A stretch of 64,000 nucleotides of DNA from Bog-793 sp963803025. Lineage in GTDB: Bacteria > Actinomycetota > Acidimicrobiia > Acidimicrobiales > Bog-793. Of this stretch, positions 35,011 through 43,740 are shown in pieces. The stretch spans positions 56,615 through 120,614 of the forward strand of contig CAWDKZ010000018.1 of NCBI GenBank assembly GCA_963803025.1, written 5' to 3'. The notes beneath the pieces are model-generated. The model saw nothing but the letters and a program-made list of their open reading frames with translations, had not been told where the DNA came from and did not search any database. Each line of letters starts with the position of its first letter. The first letter of the stretch is position 1. A program made the translations under genes and the position numbers.

Positions 35011-35022
35011 GCGGCGGCTGCG

Positions 35023-36057
35023 ATGCGTCCGTGGACGATGGAGCTCGCCGGTCGGATCGAGACGCGTGAGCTCACGTCGCGGGCGCTGAACGGCAACCCC
35101 CTCGGCGATCCGGCGACGCGACCGGTCTGGGTCTACCTCCCGCCGGGCTACGACGAGTCGTCGCAGCGCTACCCCGTCGTCTATCTGCTGCAGGGCTTCG
35201 GTGGCTTCGTCACGCGCTGGGGACACCGTTCAACGTCCGCGATGCTCGGGCGAACCGCGCCGGAACTGGTCGACGAGGCCTTCGGGTCCGGCACACCGCC
35301 TTGCATCGTCGTCTACGTCGACGCCTGGACCGCGCTCGGGGGCAGTCAGTTCCTCGACTCGCCGGCTACCGGCCGCTACCACACCTATCTCTGCGAGGAC
35401 GTCGTCGGCTTCGTCGACGGCGAGTACCGCACGGTGCCTGACCGCGACCACCGCGCCGTGATGGGGCACTCGAGCGGTGGCTACGGGGCGATCGTCACGA
35501 CGATGCTGCGACCGGACCTCTTCTCGGCGTTCGCCTCGCTCGCCGGCGACTGCTGCTTCGAGCTCTCGCTGCTGCCGGAGGTGGCCCGTGCGCACCGGGC
35601 GCTGCGCGATCACTACGGCGGCTCCTATGACCGTTTCTTCGCCGACCTGGCGACGCGGCCGGCGCTGTCGAAACCCGACGATCCTGCGCTCGTCATGGTC
35701 TGGGCGCTCTCCGCCTGCTACTCGGCCGAACCGGACGGGTCGGTGTCGCTCCCCTTCGACGCCGCGACGGGCGCCATCCGGCAAGACACCTGGTCCCGTT
35801 GGCTCGCCAAGGACCCGGTCCGCATGGTCGAACACCACGTCTCCGCGTTGCGCTCGTTGCGCGCCATCTGGGTCGACGCCGGCCGCCGCGACGACTACTC
35901 GCTCGACATCGGTGCCGAGATCCTCGTCTCCGAACTCCGTCGCGTCGGGGTCGACGACGTCGCCTTCGAGCTGTTCGACGGAACCCACTACCACAACGAG
36001 CACCGTTACCCGCTCGCCGTCTCCTATCTCGCCAGCCGGATCGCCGCGCGCCACTGA
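35023..36057 (+). CDS. Esterase of the alpha/beta-hydrolase (esterase D/feruloyl esterase-like) type
   Basis: The 344-residue enzyme starts 13 bases after the transporter stop. VWVYLPPGYDESSQRYPVVY is the usual opening of this esterase class. The nucleophile is in VMGHSSGGYGAI, the acid probably in WVDAGRRDDYSLD and the His in FDGTHYHNEHRYP. It has no signal peptide. It could act on a lipid or ester handled by the adjacent MMPL transporter, as with mycolyl esterase relatives, but this is only suggested by position. Confidence 0.83.
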   Translation: MRPWTMELAGRIETRELTSRALNGNPLGDPATRPVWVYLPPGYDESSQRYPVVYLLQGFGGFVTRWGHRSTSAMLGRTAPELVDEAFGSGTPPCIVVYVDAWTALGGSQFLDSPATGRYHTYLCEDVVGFVDGEYRTVPDRDHRAVMGHSSGGYGAIVTTMLRPDLFSAFASLAGDCCFELSLLPEVARAHRALRDHYGGSYDRFFADLATRPALSKPDDPALVMVWALSACYSAEPDGSVSLPFDAATGAIRQDTWSRWLAKDPVRMVEHHVSALRSLRAIWVDAGRRDDYSLDIGAEILVSELRRVGVDDVAFELFDGTHYHNEHRYPLAVSYLASRIAARH

Positions 36058-36211
36058 GGGCGCGGCCCGGCGCGCTCGTTCGGCCCAAGGCGATCGGACG
36101 CGGGTTCCGGTGCCGGTGACACGCCCCGGGCTCGCGCGCCGCTCCTCCCGCTCGCGGCGAGCCGCCGCGACCCCGGGCCCATAGTTGGGCCGCAGCCCAG
36201 GGGCAGACTCC

Positions 36212-36499
36212 GTGTTGCACCAGGCGGTGCTGATCGTGAACGGCACACGGGTGCACGTGTTCGCCTTGCTCTTCATACTCCTCGTCCTCGTGCTCCTCGC
36301 GGTTCTCGTCGCCTTCGGCCTCGTCGTCATCTTCCGGGCGTACGCGCGCAACGGCCGGATGAAGAGGCCCTCTTATCGCCTCGACGAACCGCCGGAGCTC
36401 ATCCTCGCCCGGCGGTTCGCCTCCGGCGCGATCGGCGAGGAGGAGTACCACCGTCGCATCGACGCCCTGAAGAGCCACGAGACGCCGCCTCGCGCCTGA
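36212..36499 (+). CDS. Small membrane protein with SHOCT domain
   Basis: One membrane helix (VFALLFILLVLVLLAVLVAF) is followed by a short C-terminal SHOCT module (PPELILARRFASGAIGEEEY, then RRIDAL), a tiny helical motif thought to aid oligomerisation. GTG 36212 gives 95 residues; GTG 36236, just before the helix, or an upstream TTG are also possible. Function is unknown. It converges with gcvPB. Confidence 0.7.
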   Translation: MLHQAVLIVNGTRVHVFALLFILLVLVLLAVLVAFGLVVIFRAYARNGRMKRPSYRLDEPPELILARRFASGAIGEEEYHRRIDALKSHETPPRA

Positions 36500-36503
36500 C
36501 TTT

Positions 36504-36519
36504 CGCGGCTGGCGCCGCG
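36504..36519. terminator. Possible hairpin between the SHOCT gene and gcvPB
   Basis: CGCGGC and GCCGCG are separated by four bases in the 64-base gap between two convergent genes. Without a T tract on either side this is only a candidate. Confidence 0.3.
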
Positions 36520-36563
36520 TCGCGCCCGCCGGCGCCGATCTGCAGGCAGTCGTGGCCGGGGTC

Positions 36564-38102
36564 TCAGTCGACCTCTCCCCGGCGGGCGTCGAAGGTCGCA
36601 ACGAGACGGCGTGCGGCGCGCGCCTCGTCGAGTCGTCCGACCGGGGTCGTGCGCGGCGCGTCGTGCGCGGCGCGGCCCTCGCCGGCCGCGGCCTCGGCGC
36701 GGGCCTCCGCGGCGATCGCCAGGAGCGCTTCGGCGTACGCGGCGACGGTCTCGGGGCTCTCCGTCTCGGTCGGCTCGATCATCAGCGCTTCCTCGACGAC
36801 GAGCGGGAAGTACACGGTCGGTGCGTGGAAGCCTTGCTCGAGAAGACGCTTCGCGACGTCGAGGGCCCGCACGCCGGTTTCGCGCTTCAGCGTGGCCGTC
36901 GAGACGACGCACTCGTGCATCACCGGCCGGTCGTAGGGGAAGTCGTAGACACCGCGGAGGCGCTCGTGCAGCCAGTTCGCGTTGAGCACCGAGGCCTGCG
37001 CGACGCGCCGCAAACCGTCGCGACCGTTCAGCGCGATGTAGCACCACGCCCGCAACAGCACGAGCGCGTTCCCGTGGAAGGAGTGGATCCGGCCGATCGA
37101 GCGCGGGGGCGTCGCGAAGCCATACCCGCGACCCACGCGCACCGGGCGCGGCCCGGGGAGCAGATCGACGAGGCGCTCCCCCACCGCGACCGGACCCGCC
37201 CCGGGTCCGCCGCCGCCGTGGGGCGTCGCGAACGTCTTGTGCAAGTTGAGATGCACGATGTCAAAGCCCATGTCCCCCGGTCGGACCACGCCGAGGATCG
37301 GGTTGAGGTTGGCGCCGTCGTAGTAGAGCAGGCCCCCGACCTCGTGGACCATCTCGGCGATCTCGAGGATCTCCTCTTCGAACAGCCCGAGCGTGTTCGG
37401 GTTCGTGAGCATGATCCCGGCGACGTCCGGCGCGAGGACGCGGGCGAGCGCGGCGCGGTCGACGAGCCCGCGGGCGTCGGTGCCGACGGTCGCGACGGTG
37501 TACCCGCCGAGCGTCACCGAGGCGGGGTTCGTGCCGTGGGCGGATTCGGGGATGACGACCCGGGTGCGGCTGTCGCCGGCGAACTCGTGATAGGCGCGCA
37601 TGAGGAGCAGCCCCGTGAGTTCCCCGGCCGCGCCCGCCGCCGGCTGCAGCGTCGCCGCCGCCATGCCGGTGATCGCGCAGAGCGCCTCCTCGAGCTCGAC
37701 GAGCACCCGCAGCCAACCCTGCGCAGCCGACGGCGGCGTGGCGGGATGGACGTCGCGGAATCCCGGGAGCGACGCCGCCTCGTCGCAGACCTTCGGGTTG
37801 TACTTCATCGTGCACGAGCCGAGCGGGTAAGCGCCGAGATCGACGCCGTACTGGCGGTGCGAGAGCCGGGTCACGTGCCCGACGAGGTCGCGTTCCGAGA
37901 CCTCGGGAAGGGGCACCGGCGCCGCGCGGAGGTGCTCGGCGGGCACGAGCTCCTCGGCGGGCCACTCCGGCAGGCCCGTCGTGCGGAACGACCACGCCCG
38001 ACGCCCGGGGGACGACAGCTCGAAGATCGTCGGTTCGGTCGCCCGCCCGAGCAGCGGCGCCGAGGCCGCGCGCCCGCCGGGCGCCGACCCGTCGCCGGTC
38101 AT
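36564..38102 (-). CDS. gcvPB: Glycine dehydrogenase (decarboxylating) subunit 2
   Basis: The PLP-binding half of the glycine cleavage P-protein, which decarboxylates glycine and passes the aminomethyl group to GcvH. ATG 38102 overlaps the gcvPA stop (ATGA), giving 512 residues. YPLGSCTMKYNPK, ESAHGTNPASVTLGGY and the PLP lysine in HLNLHKTFATPHGGGG are all present. It is the last gene of a minus-strand operon. The split P-protein differs from the fused form of mycobacteria. Confidence 0.96.
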   Translation of the reverse strand: MTGDGSAPGGRAASAPLLGRATEPTIFELSSPGRRAWSFRTTGLPEWPAEELVPAEHLRAAPVPLPEVSERDLVGHVTRLSHRQYGVDLGAYPLGSCTMKYNPKVCDEAASLPGFRDVHPATPPSAAQGWLRVLVELEEALCAITGMAAATLQPAAGAAGELTGLLLMRAYHEFAGDSRTRVVIPESAHGTNPASVTLGGYTVATVGTDARGLVDRAALARVLAPDVAGIMLTNPNTLGLFEEEILEIAEMVHEVGGLLYYDGANLNPILGVVRPGDMGFDIVHLNLHKTFATPHGGGGPGAGPVAVGERLVDLLPGPRPVRVGRGYGFATPPRSIGRIHSFHGNALVLLRAWCYIALNGRDGLRRVAQASVLNANWLHERLRGVYDFPYDRPVMHECVVSTATLKRETGVRALDVAKRLLEQGFHAPTVYFPLVVEEALMIEPTETESPETVAAYAEALLAIAAEARAEAAAGEGRAAHDAPRTTPVGRLDEARAARRLVATFDARRGEVD

Positions 38103-39442
38103 CGGACCGCGCCCGCGAACGCCCTGGCGAAGCCGTCGATCTCGGCTCTCGTGCGGCGTTCCGTCACCGCGACGAGGAGCCCGCCCTCGGCGTCCGTCCC
38201 CTCGAATCCCTCTCGCAGCGGGATCCCGGCGAGGTAGCCCGCGTCGAGGAGACGCTCGACGAGCACCTCGCCGTCGACGCGGGCGCGCAGCGCGAACTCC
38301 CGGAGGACGGGGGCGGGCGCCACCGGCTCGACGCCATCGATCGCGCAGAGCGCCTCCCGGCAGTAACGGGTCCCGCGCGCGCAGCGCAGCGCCACCTCCC
38401 GCAGGCCCGTCGTTCCCAGCCATCCGAGCTGGATCGCCGCGGTCACCGCCATCAGGGTCTCGTTCGTGCAGACGTTGGACGAAGCCTTCTCTCGGCGGAT
38501 GTCCTGTTCGCGCGCCCGCAACGTCGTCACGTAAGCGCGCCGACCCTCCGTGTCGACCGTCTCGCCGACGAGCCGGCCCGGCAGACGCCGCACGTGCTCG
38601 GCCTTGCAGGCGAAGAGCCCGAGATAGGGCCCCCCGAAGCCGAGCGGGTTGCCGAGCGCCTGGCCCTCGCCGGCGACGACGTCGGCCCCGAACTCCCCCG
38701 GGCTCCGGAGCAGCCCCGCGGCGATCGGGTCCTGGCAGACGACGAGGTGCGCGCCGAGGCGGTCCGCCGCGCGACGCGCCGCGGCCAGATCCTCGAGGAT
38801 GCCAAGGTAGTTCGGGTAGGCGACGACCACCGCCCCGGCGCGTGCCTGGTCGATCTCCGCGAACGACGTCACGCCGTCGGCGAGGCCGAGCATCTCGACG
38901 GTGTGGCGACTGCCGCGGGACAACGTCCGGAGCACCTCGACCCAGCGCGGGTTGACGCCCCGCGAGCAGTAGACGAGCGGCGAGCCGGTCGTCGCGACGG
39001 CGAGGTTCGTCGCCTCGACGAGCGCCGCGGCACCGTCGTAGAGCGAGGCGTTGGCGATCTCGAGGCCCGTGAGGCGCGCCACCATCGTCTGGTACTCGAA
39101 CAGCGCCTGCAGCACGCCCTGGGCGACTTCGGGCTGGTACGGGGTGTAGGCGGTGACGAACTCCGACCGGGCGGCGAGCGCCCGGACGACGGCGGGGACC
39201 TCGTGGTCGTAGGCGCCGCCCCCGGCGAAGCAGATCGCGCCGGAGACGACGGTGCGGTTCTGCGCCGCGACTTCGCCGAGCGAGGCCACGAGATCGGCCT
39301 CGCTGAGCGCCTCGGGCAGGTCGAGACCCGCCAGTCTGATCGCCGCGGGGACCGCGGCGTAGAGCTCGTCGAGGTCGTCCAGACCCAGGAACTCGAGCAT
39401 CGCGGCGATGTCCGCGTCGGTGTGGGGAACGAAGCTCCCCAT
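38099..39442 (-). CDS. gcvPA: Glycine dehydrogenase (decarboxylating) subunit 1
   Basis: The N-terminal half of the split P-protein, 447 residues. FVPHTDADIAAMLEFLGL is the classic start. FVTAYTPYQPEVAQGVLQAL, SLYDGAAALVEA and GEGQALGNPLGFGGPYLG are conserved. It pairs with GcvPB as a heterotetramer in known systems. It starts 9 bases after gcvT ends and shares four bases with gcvPB, so the three are translated from one message. Confidence 0.96.
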   Translation of the reverse strand: MGSFVPHTDADIAAMLEFLGLDDLDELYAAVPAAIRLAGLDLPEALSEADLVASLGEVAAQNRTVVSGAICFAGGGAYDHEVPAVVRALAARSEFVTAYTPYQPEVAQGVLQALFEYQTMVARLTGLEIANASLYDGAAALVEATNLAVATTGSPLVYCSRGVNPRWVEVLRTLSRGSRHTVEMLGLADGVTSFAEIDQARAGAVVVAYPNYLGILEDLAAARRAADRLGAHLVVCQDPIAAGLLRSPGEFGADVVAGEGQALGNPLGFGGPYLGLFACKAEHVRRLPGRLVGETVDTEGRRAYVTTLRAREQDIRREKASSNVCTNETLMAVTAAIQLGWLGTTGLREVALRCARGTRYCREALCAIDGVEPVAPAPVLREFALRARVDGEVLVERLLDAGYLAGIPLREGFEGTDAEGGLLVAVTERRTRAEIDGFARAFAGAVR

Positions 39443-39450
39443 GGTCCTCC

Positions 39451-40515
39451 CTAGTGCGGCGTCAGGCCGGCGAGCCGCTGGAACGGTGGTTTCACGACCG
39501 AGGTCGACACCGTTGCCCCCCGCACGTCCACCTCGACCTCGCTGCCCTCGGCGATCTCCGGCGGCAAGAAGGCCAGGGCGATACCGCGGGCGAGCACCGG
39601 CGAGAAGTTGCCGCTCGTCACGAAGCCGACGTCCGCGCCCTCGACGACACAGCGGTCGTGGGCGCGCGGCATACGACGCGTCGCCGAGAGAAGACCCCGC
39701 AGCCGGCGGGCGATTCCCTTCTCCCGTTCGGCCTCGAGGGCGGCCCTGCCACGGAACACCGGCTTGTACCAGGCGACGACCCAGCCGAGCCCCGCCTGGA
39801 AAGGCGTGATCCCGGGACCGAGCTCATAGCCGAACAGCGGCAGCCCGGCCTCGAGACGCAAGGTGTCGCGCGCCCCGAGTCCCGCCGGCAGCGCCCCGGC
39901 GTCGACCACGGCGCGAAAGAACTCCCCGGCAAAGTCGGCGGGAATCGCGCACTCGACACCGTCCTCGCCGGTGTAACCCGTGCCGGCAACGACGCAATCG
40001 ACGCCGCGGTGGGCGAAGCGGGCCACGCCGAAGTGGGGCACGGCGGCCGCGTCGGGCGCGACCTTGGCGAGGACCTCGCGCGCCGTCGGTCCCTGCACCG
40101 CGAGGATCGCCCGAGACGCCGTCGTGTCCTCGCCACCGATGGCGTCGCGCACCGACGCCGTGTTCGAGGCGTTCGGCATGACGTCGAAGGTCATGTCGTC
40201 GAGCCACCAGATGATGCAGTCGTCGACGACCGACCCGTCATCGTCGAGCAGATGCGTGTACTGCGCGCGCCCCGGGGCGATCCGGGCGAGGTCGTTCGTG
40301 AAGCTCGTCTGGAACCGGTCGAAGGCGCTGCCACCCTCGACCCGCACGGTGCCGAGATGGCTCACGTCGAAGACGACCGCGCCGCGCCGGCAGGCGAGGT
40401 GTTCGGCGACCGTGCCGGTCGGATACGCGAGCGGCATCTCCCAGCCGCCGAACTCGACGAGCTTCGCGCCGAGCGCCTCGTGCTCAGCTCGCAGCGGGCT
40501 CTGGCGCAGGCTCAT
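39451..40515 (-). CDS. gcvT: Aminomethyltransferase (glycine cleavage T-protein)
   Basis: Moves the methylene group from lipoyl-GcvH to tetrahydrofolate, releasing ammonia. The 354 residues from ATG 40515 start MSLRQSPLRAEHEALGAKLV, with the conserved FGGWEMPL. Then come FDVSHLGTVRVEG, GTGYTGEDGVECAIP and ARDTLRLEAGLPLFGYEL. The longer frame to 40650 is inside the neighbouring gene. It is the first of three glycine-cleavage genes in a row, while gcvH lies 5 kb upstream on the same strand. Confidence 0.96.
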   Translation of the reverse strand: MSLRQSPLRAEHEALGAKLVEFGGWEMPLAYPTGTVAEHLACRRGAVVFDVSHLGTVRVEGGSAFDRFQTSFTNDLARIAPGRAQYTHLLDDDGSVVDDCIIWWLDDMTFDVMPNASNTASVRDAIGGEDTTASRAILAVQGPTAREVLAKVAPDAAAVPHFGVARFAHRGVDCVVAGTGYTGEDGVECAIPADFAGEFFRAVVDAGALPAGLGARDTLRLEAGLPLFGYELGPGITPFQAGLGWVVAWYKPVFRGRAALEAEREKGIARRLRGLLSATRRMPRAHDRCVVEGADVGFVTSGNFSPVLARGIALAFLPPEIAEGSEVEVDVRGATVSTSVVKPPFQRLAGLTPH

Positions 40516-40526
40516 CCCGTCACCGG

Positions 40527-40877
40527 CTAGCCGGCCATCGTCGCAGGCAGCGACGACGTGCCCCGCGCGTTGAGGAGCGCCTTCAGCTCGAGGCTCGCGC
40601 AGTCCCGCCGGTAGAGCATCCGGATGTTGAGGTCGGGGTGGAGCTCGCACAGCCGGCGCAACTTGGCGTTCTTCTTCGTCACGAGCTCCTGGCGCAGCGT
40701 CGTCAGCTCGAGGAACAGGTCGTGTTCGGGAAGGTAGAAGTCGGGCCGGAACCCCGAGGTCGGCCGGCCCGCGTCATCCCAGGCGAGAACGAACTCGACG
40801 GGTTCGTACTCCCAGGCAACCCCGTAGAAGTCGAGAAGGTCGGCCAGGAACCGCTCCGAGGAATGCGCGAACCTCAC
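40527..40877 (-). CDS. PD-(D/E)XK-nuclease-like protein
   Basis: The 116 residues start at GTG 40877 (VRFAHSSERFLADLLDFYGV); upstream in-frame codons offer no better start. The core SGFRPDFYLPEHDLFLELT, then KKNAKLRRL, fits the restriction-endonuclease-like pattern: PDF for the first Asp, E-L-T for the E-x-K position (the Lys perhaps replaced) and a following basic helix. It lies between a MerR gene and gcvT on the same strand. A catalytic or only nucleic-acid-binding role cannot be distinguished. Confidence 0.65.
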   Translation of the reverse strand: MRFAHSSERFLADLLDFYGVAWEYEPVEFVLAWDDAGRPTSGFRPDFYLPEHDLFLELTTLRQELVTKKNAKLRRLCELHPDLNIRMLYRRDCASLELKALLNARGTSSLPATMAG

Positions 40878-40921
40878 CGTTCGCTCTACTCGTTCCGGGC
40901 GGATGGTCTTGCCTGGCCTTT

Positions 40922-41407
40922 CTAGCTGCTCGCCCGACGTCCCCGCGCCTCGGGCAGCGGTTCGGGTCCGGCCGTGGTGACGCCCGGCCGGTCGAGTACG
41001 AGGATCGCCGCGTCGACCTCGCCGACGACCGCGGCGAGCGGCACGATGTTGAAGACGCCCTGGCCACCGCGCAGCAGGTCGACGATCTCCTCGCCCGAGC
41101 GGGCGAGCACCGTCCCCTCGGCGCCCAACACGAGATTCGCCGTGGCGAGCTCGCCGCCGGATTCGCGCAGGCACGCGATCGCCCGGCGCGCCTGACCGAG
41201 GTTGACCCCGGCGTCGAGGAGCTGCTTGATCACCTTCAACTCGACGACATCGGCGTAGGAGTAGCGCCGCTGGGTGCCCGAGCCGTGCGCGTCGGCGAGC
41301 GACGGCCGCAGAAGACCGGTGCGCGCCCAGTAGTCGAGCTGGCGATAGGTGATCCCGACGACCTTGCAGACCTGCGGGCCCCGGAAGCCCTCCTCGGACC
41401 GCGCCAT
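40922..41407 (-). CDS. MerR-family transcriptional regulator
   Basis: The 161 residues begin with a MerR DNA-binding domain: GPQVCKVVGITYRQLDYWAR, TGLLRPS and RRYSYADVVELKVIKQLLDAG. The C-terminal half (VLGAEGTVLARSGEEIVDLL, NIVPLAAVVGEVDAAI) is a small effector-like domain without metal-binding cysteines. It matches by position one of the two MerR genes that flank the DUF151 gene in mycobacteria. GGAGGAA lies before ATG 41407. It may regulate the glycine-cleavage and neighbouring genes. Confidence 0.88.
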   Translation of the reverse strand: MARSEEGFRGPQVCKVVGITYRQLDYWARTGLLRPSLADAHGSGTQRRYSYADVVELKVIKQLLDAGVNLGQARRAIACLRESGGELATANLVLGAEGTVLARSGEEIVDLLRGGQGVFNIVPLAAVVGEVDAAILVLDRPGVTTAGPEPLPEARGRRASS

Positions 41408-41542
41408 CGCGTGTTCCTCCTGGCAGACACGTACCTGGCGCGACGGACCGTCGCGATGACAGGCGCGTAACTACGCTGCTGTCGTGAGGTTACGGCCGCG
41501 ATCGGGGCGAGTCAACGATCAGTTCCGCCGGTCGCGGGCCAG

Positions 41543-42034
41543 CTAGGTCGTGAAGTCCTCCGGGCGCACCCGGTCGAGGAACTCGCGGAATTCCCCGACG
41601 ATCTCCTCGGGGGCGTCTTCGTCCTCCTCCTCGTCGTCGAGCACGACCCCCGCCGCCTCCATCAGGTCGTCCTCGACGTAGAGCGGCGAATGGGTGCGCG
41701 CCGCGAGCGCGATGGCGTCGGACGGCCGCGAGGACAGCTCGAGCGCCCGCCCGGCGACCATGAGGTGGATCTCGGCGAAGTACGTGGCGTCGCGGACCTC
41801 ACTCACGACGACGCGCGCGACGCTGGCGCCGAGGGCGTCGAGCAGGTCCTTCATGAGATCGTGGGTCATCGGGCGCTGCACCTCGACCCCTTGGATGGCG
41901 AAGGCGATCGCCGTGGCCTCCGGCGCGCCGATGAAGATCGGCAGTGAGCGCTCCCCATCGACCTCCTGGAGCAGCACGACGGGCGTGTTCGACTGGAGAT
42001 CGACCCGGACCGCCGTGAGCCGGACCTCCAGCAT
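41543..42034 (-). CDS. DUF151 / bifunctional nuclease family protein
   Basis: The 163 residues match the DUF151 family: LQEVDGERSLPIFIGAPEA, then AIAFAIQGVEVQRPMTHDLM and SRPSDAIALAARTHSPLYV. Some plant and bacterial members have DNase and RNase activity; the role in actinobacteria is not known. The tail is acidic (LDDEEEDEDAPEE). A TAAGTT box 6 bases before ATG 42034 suggests a leaderless start and a promoter internal to the cluster. Flanked by MerR and hpt genes. Confidence 0.93.
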   Translation of the reverse strand: MLEVRLTAVRVDLQSNTPVVLLQEVDGERSLPIFIGAPEATAIAFAIQGVEVQRPMTHDLMKDLLDALGASVARVVVSEVRDATYFAEIHLMVAGRALELSSRPSDAIALAARTHSPLYVEDDLMEAAGVVLDDEEEDEDAPEEIVGEFREFLDRVRPEDFTT

Positions 42035-42040
42035 GTTTCG

Positions 42041-42046
42041 AACTTA
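42041..42046 (-). promoter_or_regulatory. -10 box (TAAGTT) of the leaderless DUF151 gene
   Basis: On the minus strand TAAGTT ends 6 bases before ATG 42034. It overlaps the 3' end of hpt, indicating an internal promoter in the cluster. Confidence 0.45.
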
Positions 42047-42637
42047 CTCCCGGGGATCGGCGGTCGATACGGCGCGGTCGGGGCCGAACACGGCCGCCTC
42101 GAACGGTCCCCGCTCCCGGGAGATGGTCTCCGGGTCGACGACGTAGATCGCAGGCAGGTTGCGGTAGCGGTCGGCGAAATCGAGTCCGTAGCCGACGAGG
42201 AAGTCCTCCGTCGCCCCGGTGCCGCAGTACTTCAGCGGGACCGGGAGGATCCGGCGACCGGGACGGTCGAGCAGGGTGCAGACCTCGACGTGGCGCGCCC
42301 CCCGGCGCTCGAGGAGGTCGATGACGTAGCGGATCGACAATCCCGTGTCGACGACGTCGGCCGCGACGATGACGTCCTCGCCGGACACGTCCTTGTCGAG
42401 GTCTTTCAGGATCCGGACCCGGCGCTCGCCCGCCGCGTAGGACGAAAGAGCGAGGAAGTCGACGGTGCAGGGCACGGTGAGCGCCCGGACGAGATCGGCG
42501 ACGAGAAAGACACCCCCCTTCAGCAGTCCGACGATCGCCACGCCGCCCGGATGGTCGGCATCGATCTCACGGGCGAGCCGGGAAACGATCGCGGCGATCT
42601 CGCCGGCCGACAGTCCCGCCGTCGGCCCGTCCGTCAT
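42044..42637 (-). CDS. hpt: Hypoxanthine phosphoribosyltransferase
   Basis: Purine salvage enzyme joining hypoxanthine or guanine to PRPP. The 197 residues include VAIVGLLKGGVFLVADLVRA near the start, the PRPP loop VIVAADVVDTGLSI (with the usual E-D changed to A-D) and the substrate-binding FLVGYGLDFADRYRNLP. ATG 42637 overlaps the upstream MerR stop (ATGA). The altered first acidic residue of the PRPP motif is worth noting but leaves the rest intact. Confidence 0.93.
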   Translation of the reverse strand: MTDGPTAGLSAGEIAAIVSRLAREIDADHPGGVAIVGLLKGGVFLVADLVRALTVPCTVDFLALSSYAAGERRVRILKDLDKDVSGEDVIVAADVVDTGLSIRYVIDLLERRGARHVEVCTLLDRPGRRILPVPLKYCGTGATEDFLVGYGLDFADRYRNLPAIYVVDPETISRERGPFEAAVFGPDRAVSTADPRE

Positions 42638-43740
42638 CCCCGGCCGAGGTCGTCAAGCACCGCCCGCACGAACGCCTCGTGGAGCGAGGCGCCAAGCTCG
42701 ACGAGCCTCCTCAGCTCGGCAAGGGCACGGACGCGGGCCTCGGGATTGCGCTGGTAGAGAAGCGGCGTGACGACCTGCGAGAAAAGACCCGCCTCGCGCT
42801 CGGCGGCGTGCTTGAAGGTCCGCAGGTGGCGCGGCTCGATGCCGAACTTGCCGAACGCGGCGGCGAGCCGGACGATCTCGAGCGCGTCCGGCCGGTAGGC
42901 GCGTCCGCCGGCCACCTCGACGGTCCCGATCAGGCCGTACTCATCGAGCTCGGCAACGATGCCCGCCTCGACCCCCGCGACCGTCGCGAGCTCCTCGGCG
43001 CTGTAGCTCGTCACCCGGCCACCCGCGCCCGAAGAGCCGCCCCGCGGAGGTCTGCCGCCGACCCGGCGCGCCGCCGTCTTCGTCCCGGCCGCCTTCGCCG
43101 CGGCGTTGGCTTCGTCGACCACCGGCGTCGTCTCGACCCGGCTCACCCGCGTCGCCCGGCGACGCGTCGTCGCCGGCTGGTCCGCCTCTCCCGCGCCGGC
43201 ACCGGACGCGGTTCCGCCGTCCGGCCCTGCCGCGGACGCCGCGGGACGCTCCACCAGGTTCCCGTCGAGGGGGCGCGTCGGCAGATCGTCCTCGTCACGC
43301 CCCTCGAAAAACTCGTCGAACTCGCTCGGGTCGCCCTTCTCGGCGGACGCCGCAGCGTGCGACGCTGCCCGCCGCGTCGTCCCGGCCCCGACGAGCGTGC
43401 GCGCCTCGTCCGGGGGATCGGCGAAGTCTCCGTCGAAGAGCGACGGCGCGATCGGTCCGTTCGTCGCGCCACCCACCTGCTCGAGGCGTCCCTTGATCAC
43501 CTTCAAGGGTAGGAAGTGCTCGCGCTGCTGGCGGAGGATCCAGCGCAGCCGCTCGACGTCGGACTCGTAGAACTTCCGGTACCCCGATGCCGTGCGCTCC
43601 GGATGGATGAGCCCCCGGCTCTCGAGGAAGCGGATCTTGGAGATCGTCACATCGGGGAACTCCGCAACCAACAGGTCGAGGACCTCGCGGATCGATAGGA
43701 AGCCGTGTTCGGGGGCACCCTCGCCCACGCGGCTCGTCAT
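42634..43740 (-). CDS. Long MerR-family regulator with disordered middle
   Basis: The 368 residues are much longer than usual MerR proteins. The N-terminal DNA-binding domain is HGFLSIREVLDLLVAEF, ISKIRFLESRGLIHPERTA and GYRKFYESDVERLRWIL. Residues about 100-235 are Ala/Arg/Pro-rich and disordered. A second MerR-like helical part (YSAEELATVAGVEAGIVAEL, YRPDALEIVRLAAAFGKFGI, HLRTFKHAAEREAGLF) follows. This resembles the MerR gene next to garA in mycobacteria. ATG 43740 overlaps the garA stop. Confidence 0.87.
   Translation of the reverse strand: MTSRVGEGAPEHGFLSIREVLDLLVAEFPDVTISKIRFLESRGLIHPERTASGYRKFYESDVERLRWILRQQREHFLPLKVIKGRLEQVGGATNGPIAPSLFDGDFADPPDEARTLVGAGTTRRAASHAAASAEKGDPSEFDEFFEGRDEDDLPTRPLDGNLVERPAASAAGPDGGTASGAGAGEADQPATTRRRATRVSRVETTPVVDEANAAAKAAGTKTAARRVGGRPPRGGSSGAGGRVTSYSAEELATVAGVEAGIVAELDEYGLIGTVEVAGGRAYRPDALEIVRLAAAFGKFGIEPRHLRTFKHAAEREAGLFSQVVTPLLYQRNPEARVRALAELRRLVELGASLHEAFVRAVLDDLGRG

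Noticed and set aside
36552..38237. Long plus-strand frames opposite gcvPB, gcvT (39454-40530) and the PMM-like gene (46367-48880)
   Set aside because: Same cause; the minus-strand products are clear.
40516..40526. Glycine riboswitch before gcvT or gcvPA
   Set aside because: The genes are packed with gaps of about 10 bases; there is no room and no tandem aptamer-like sequence.
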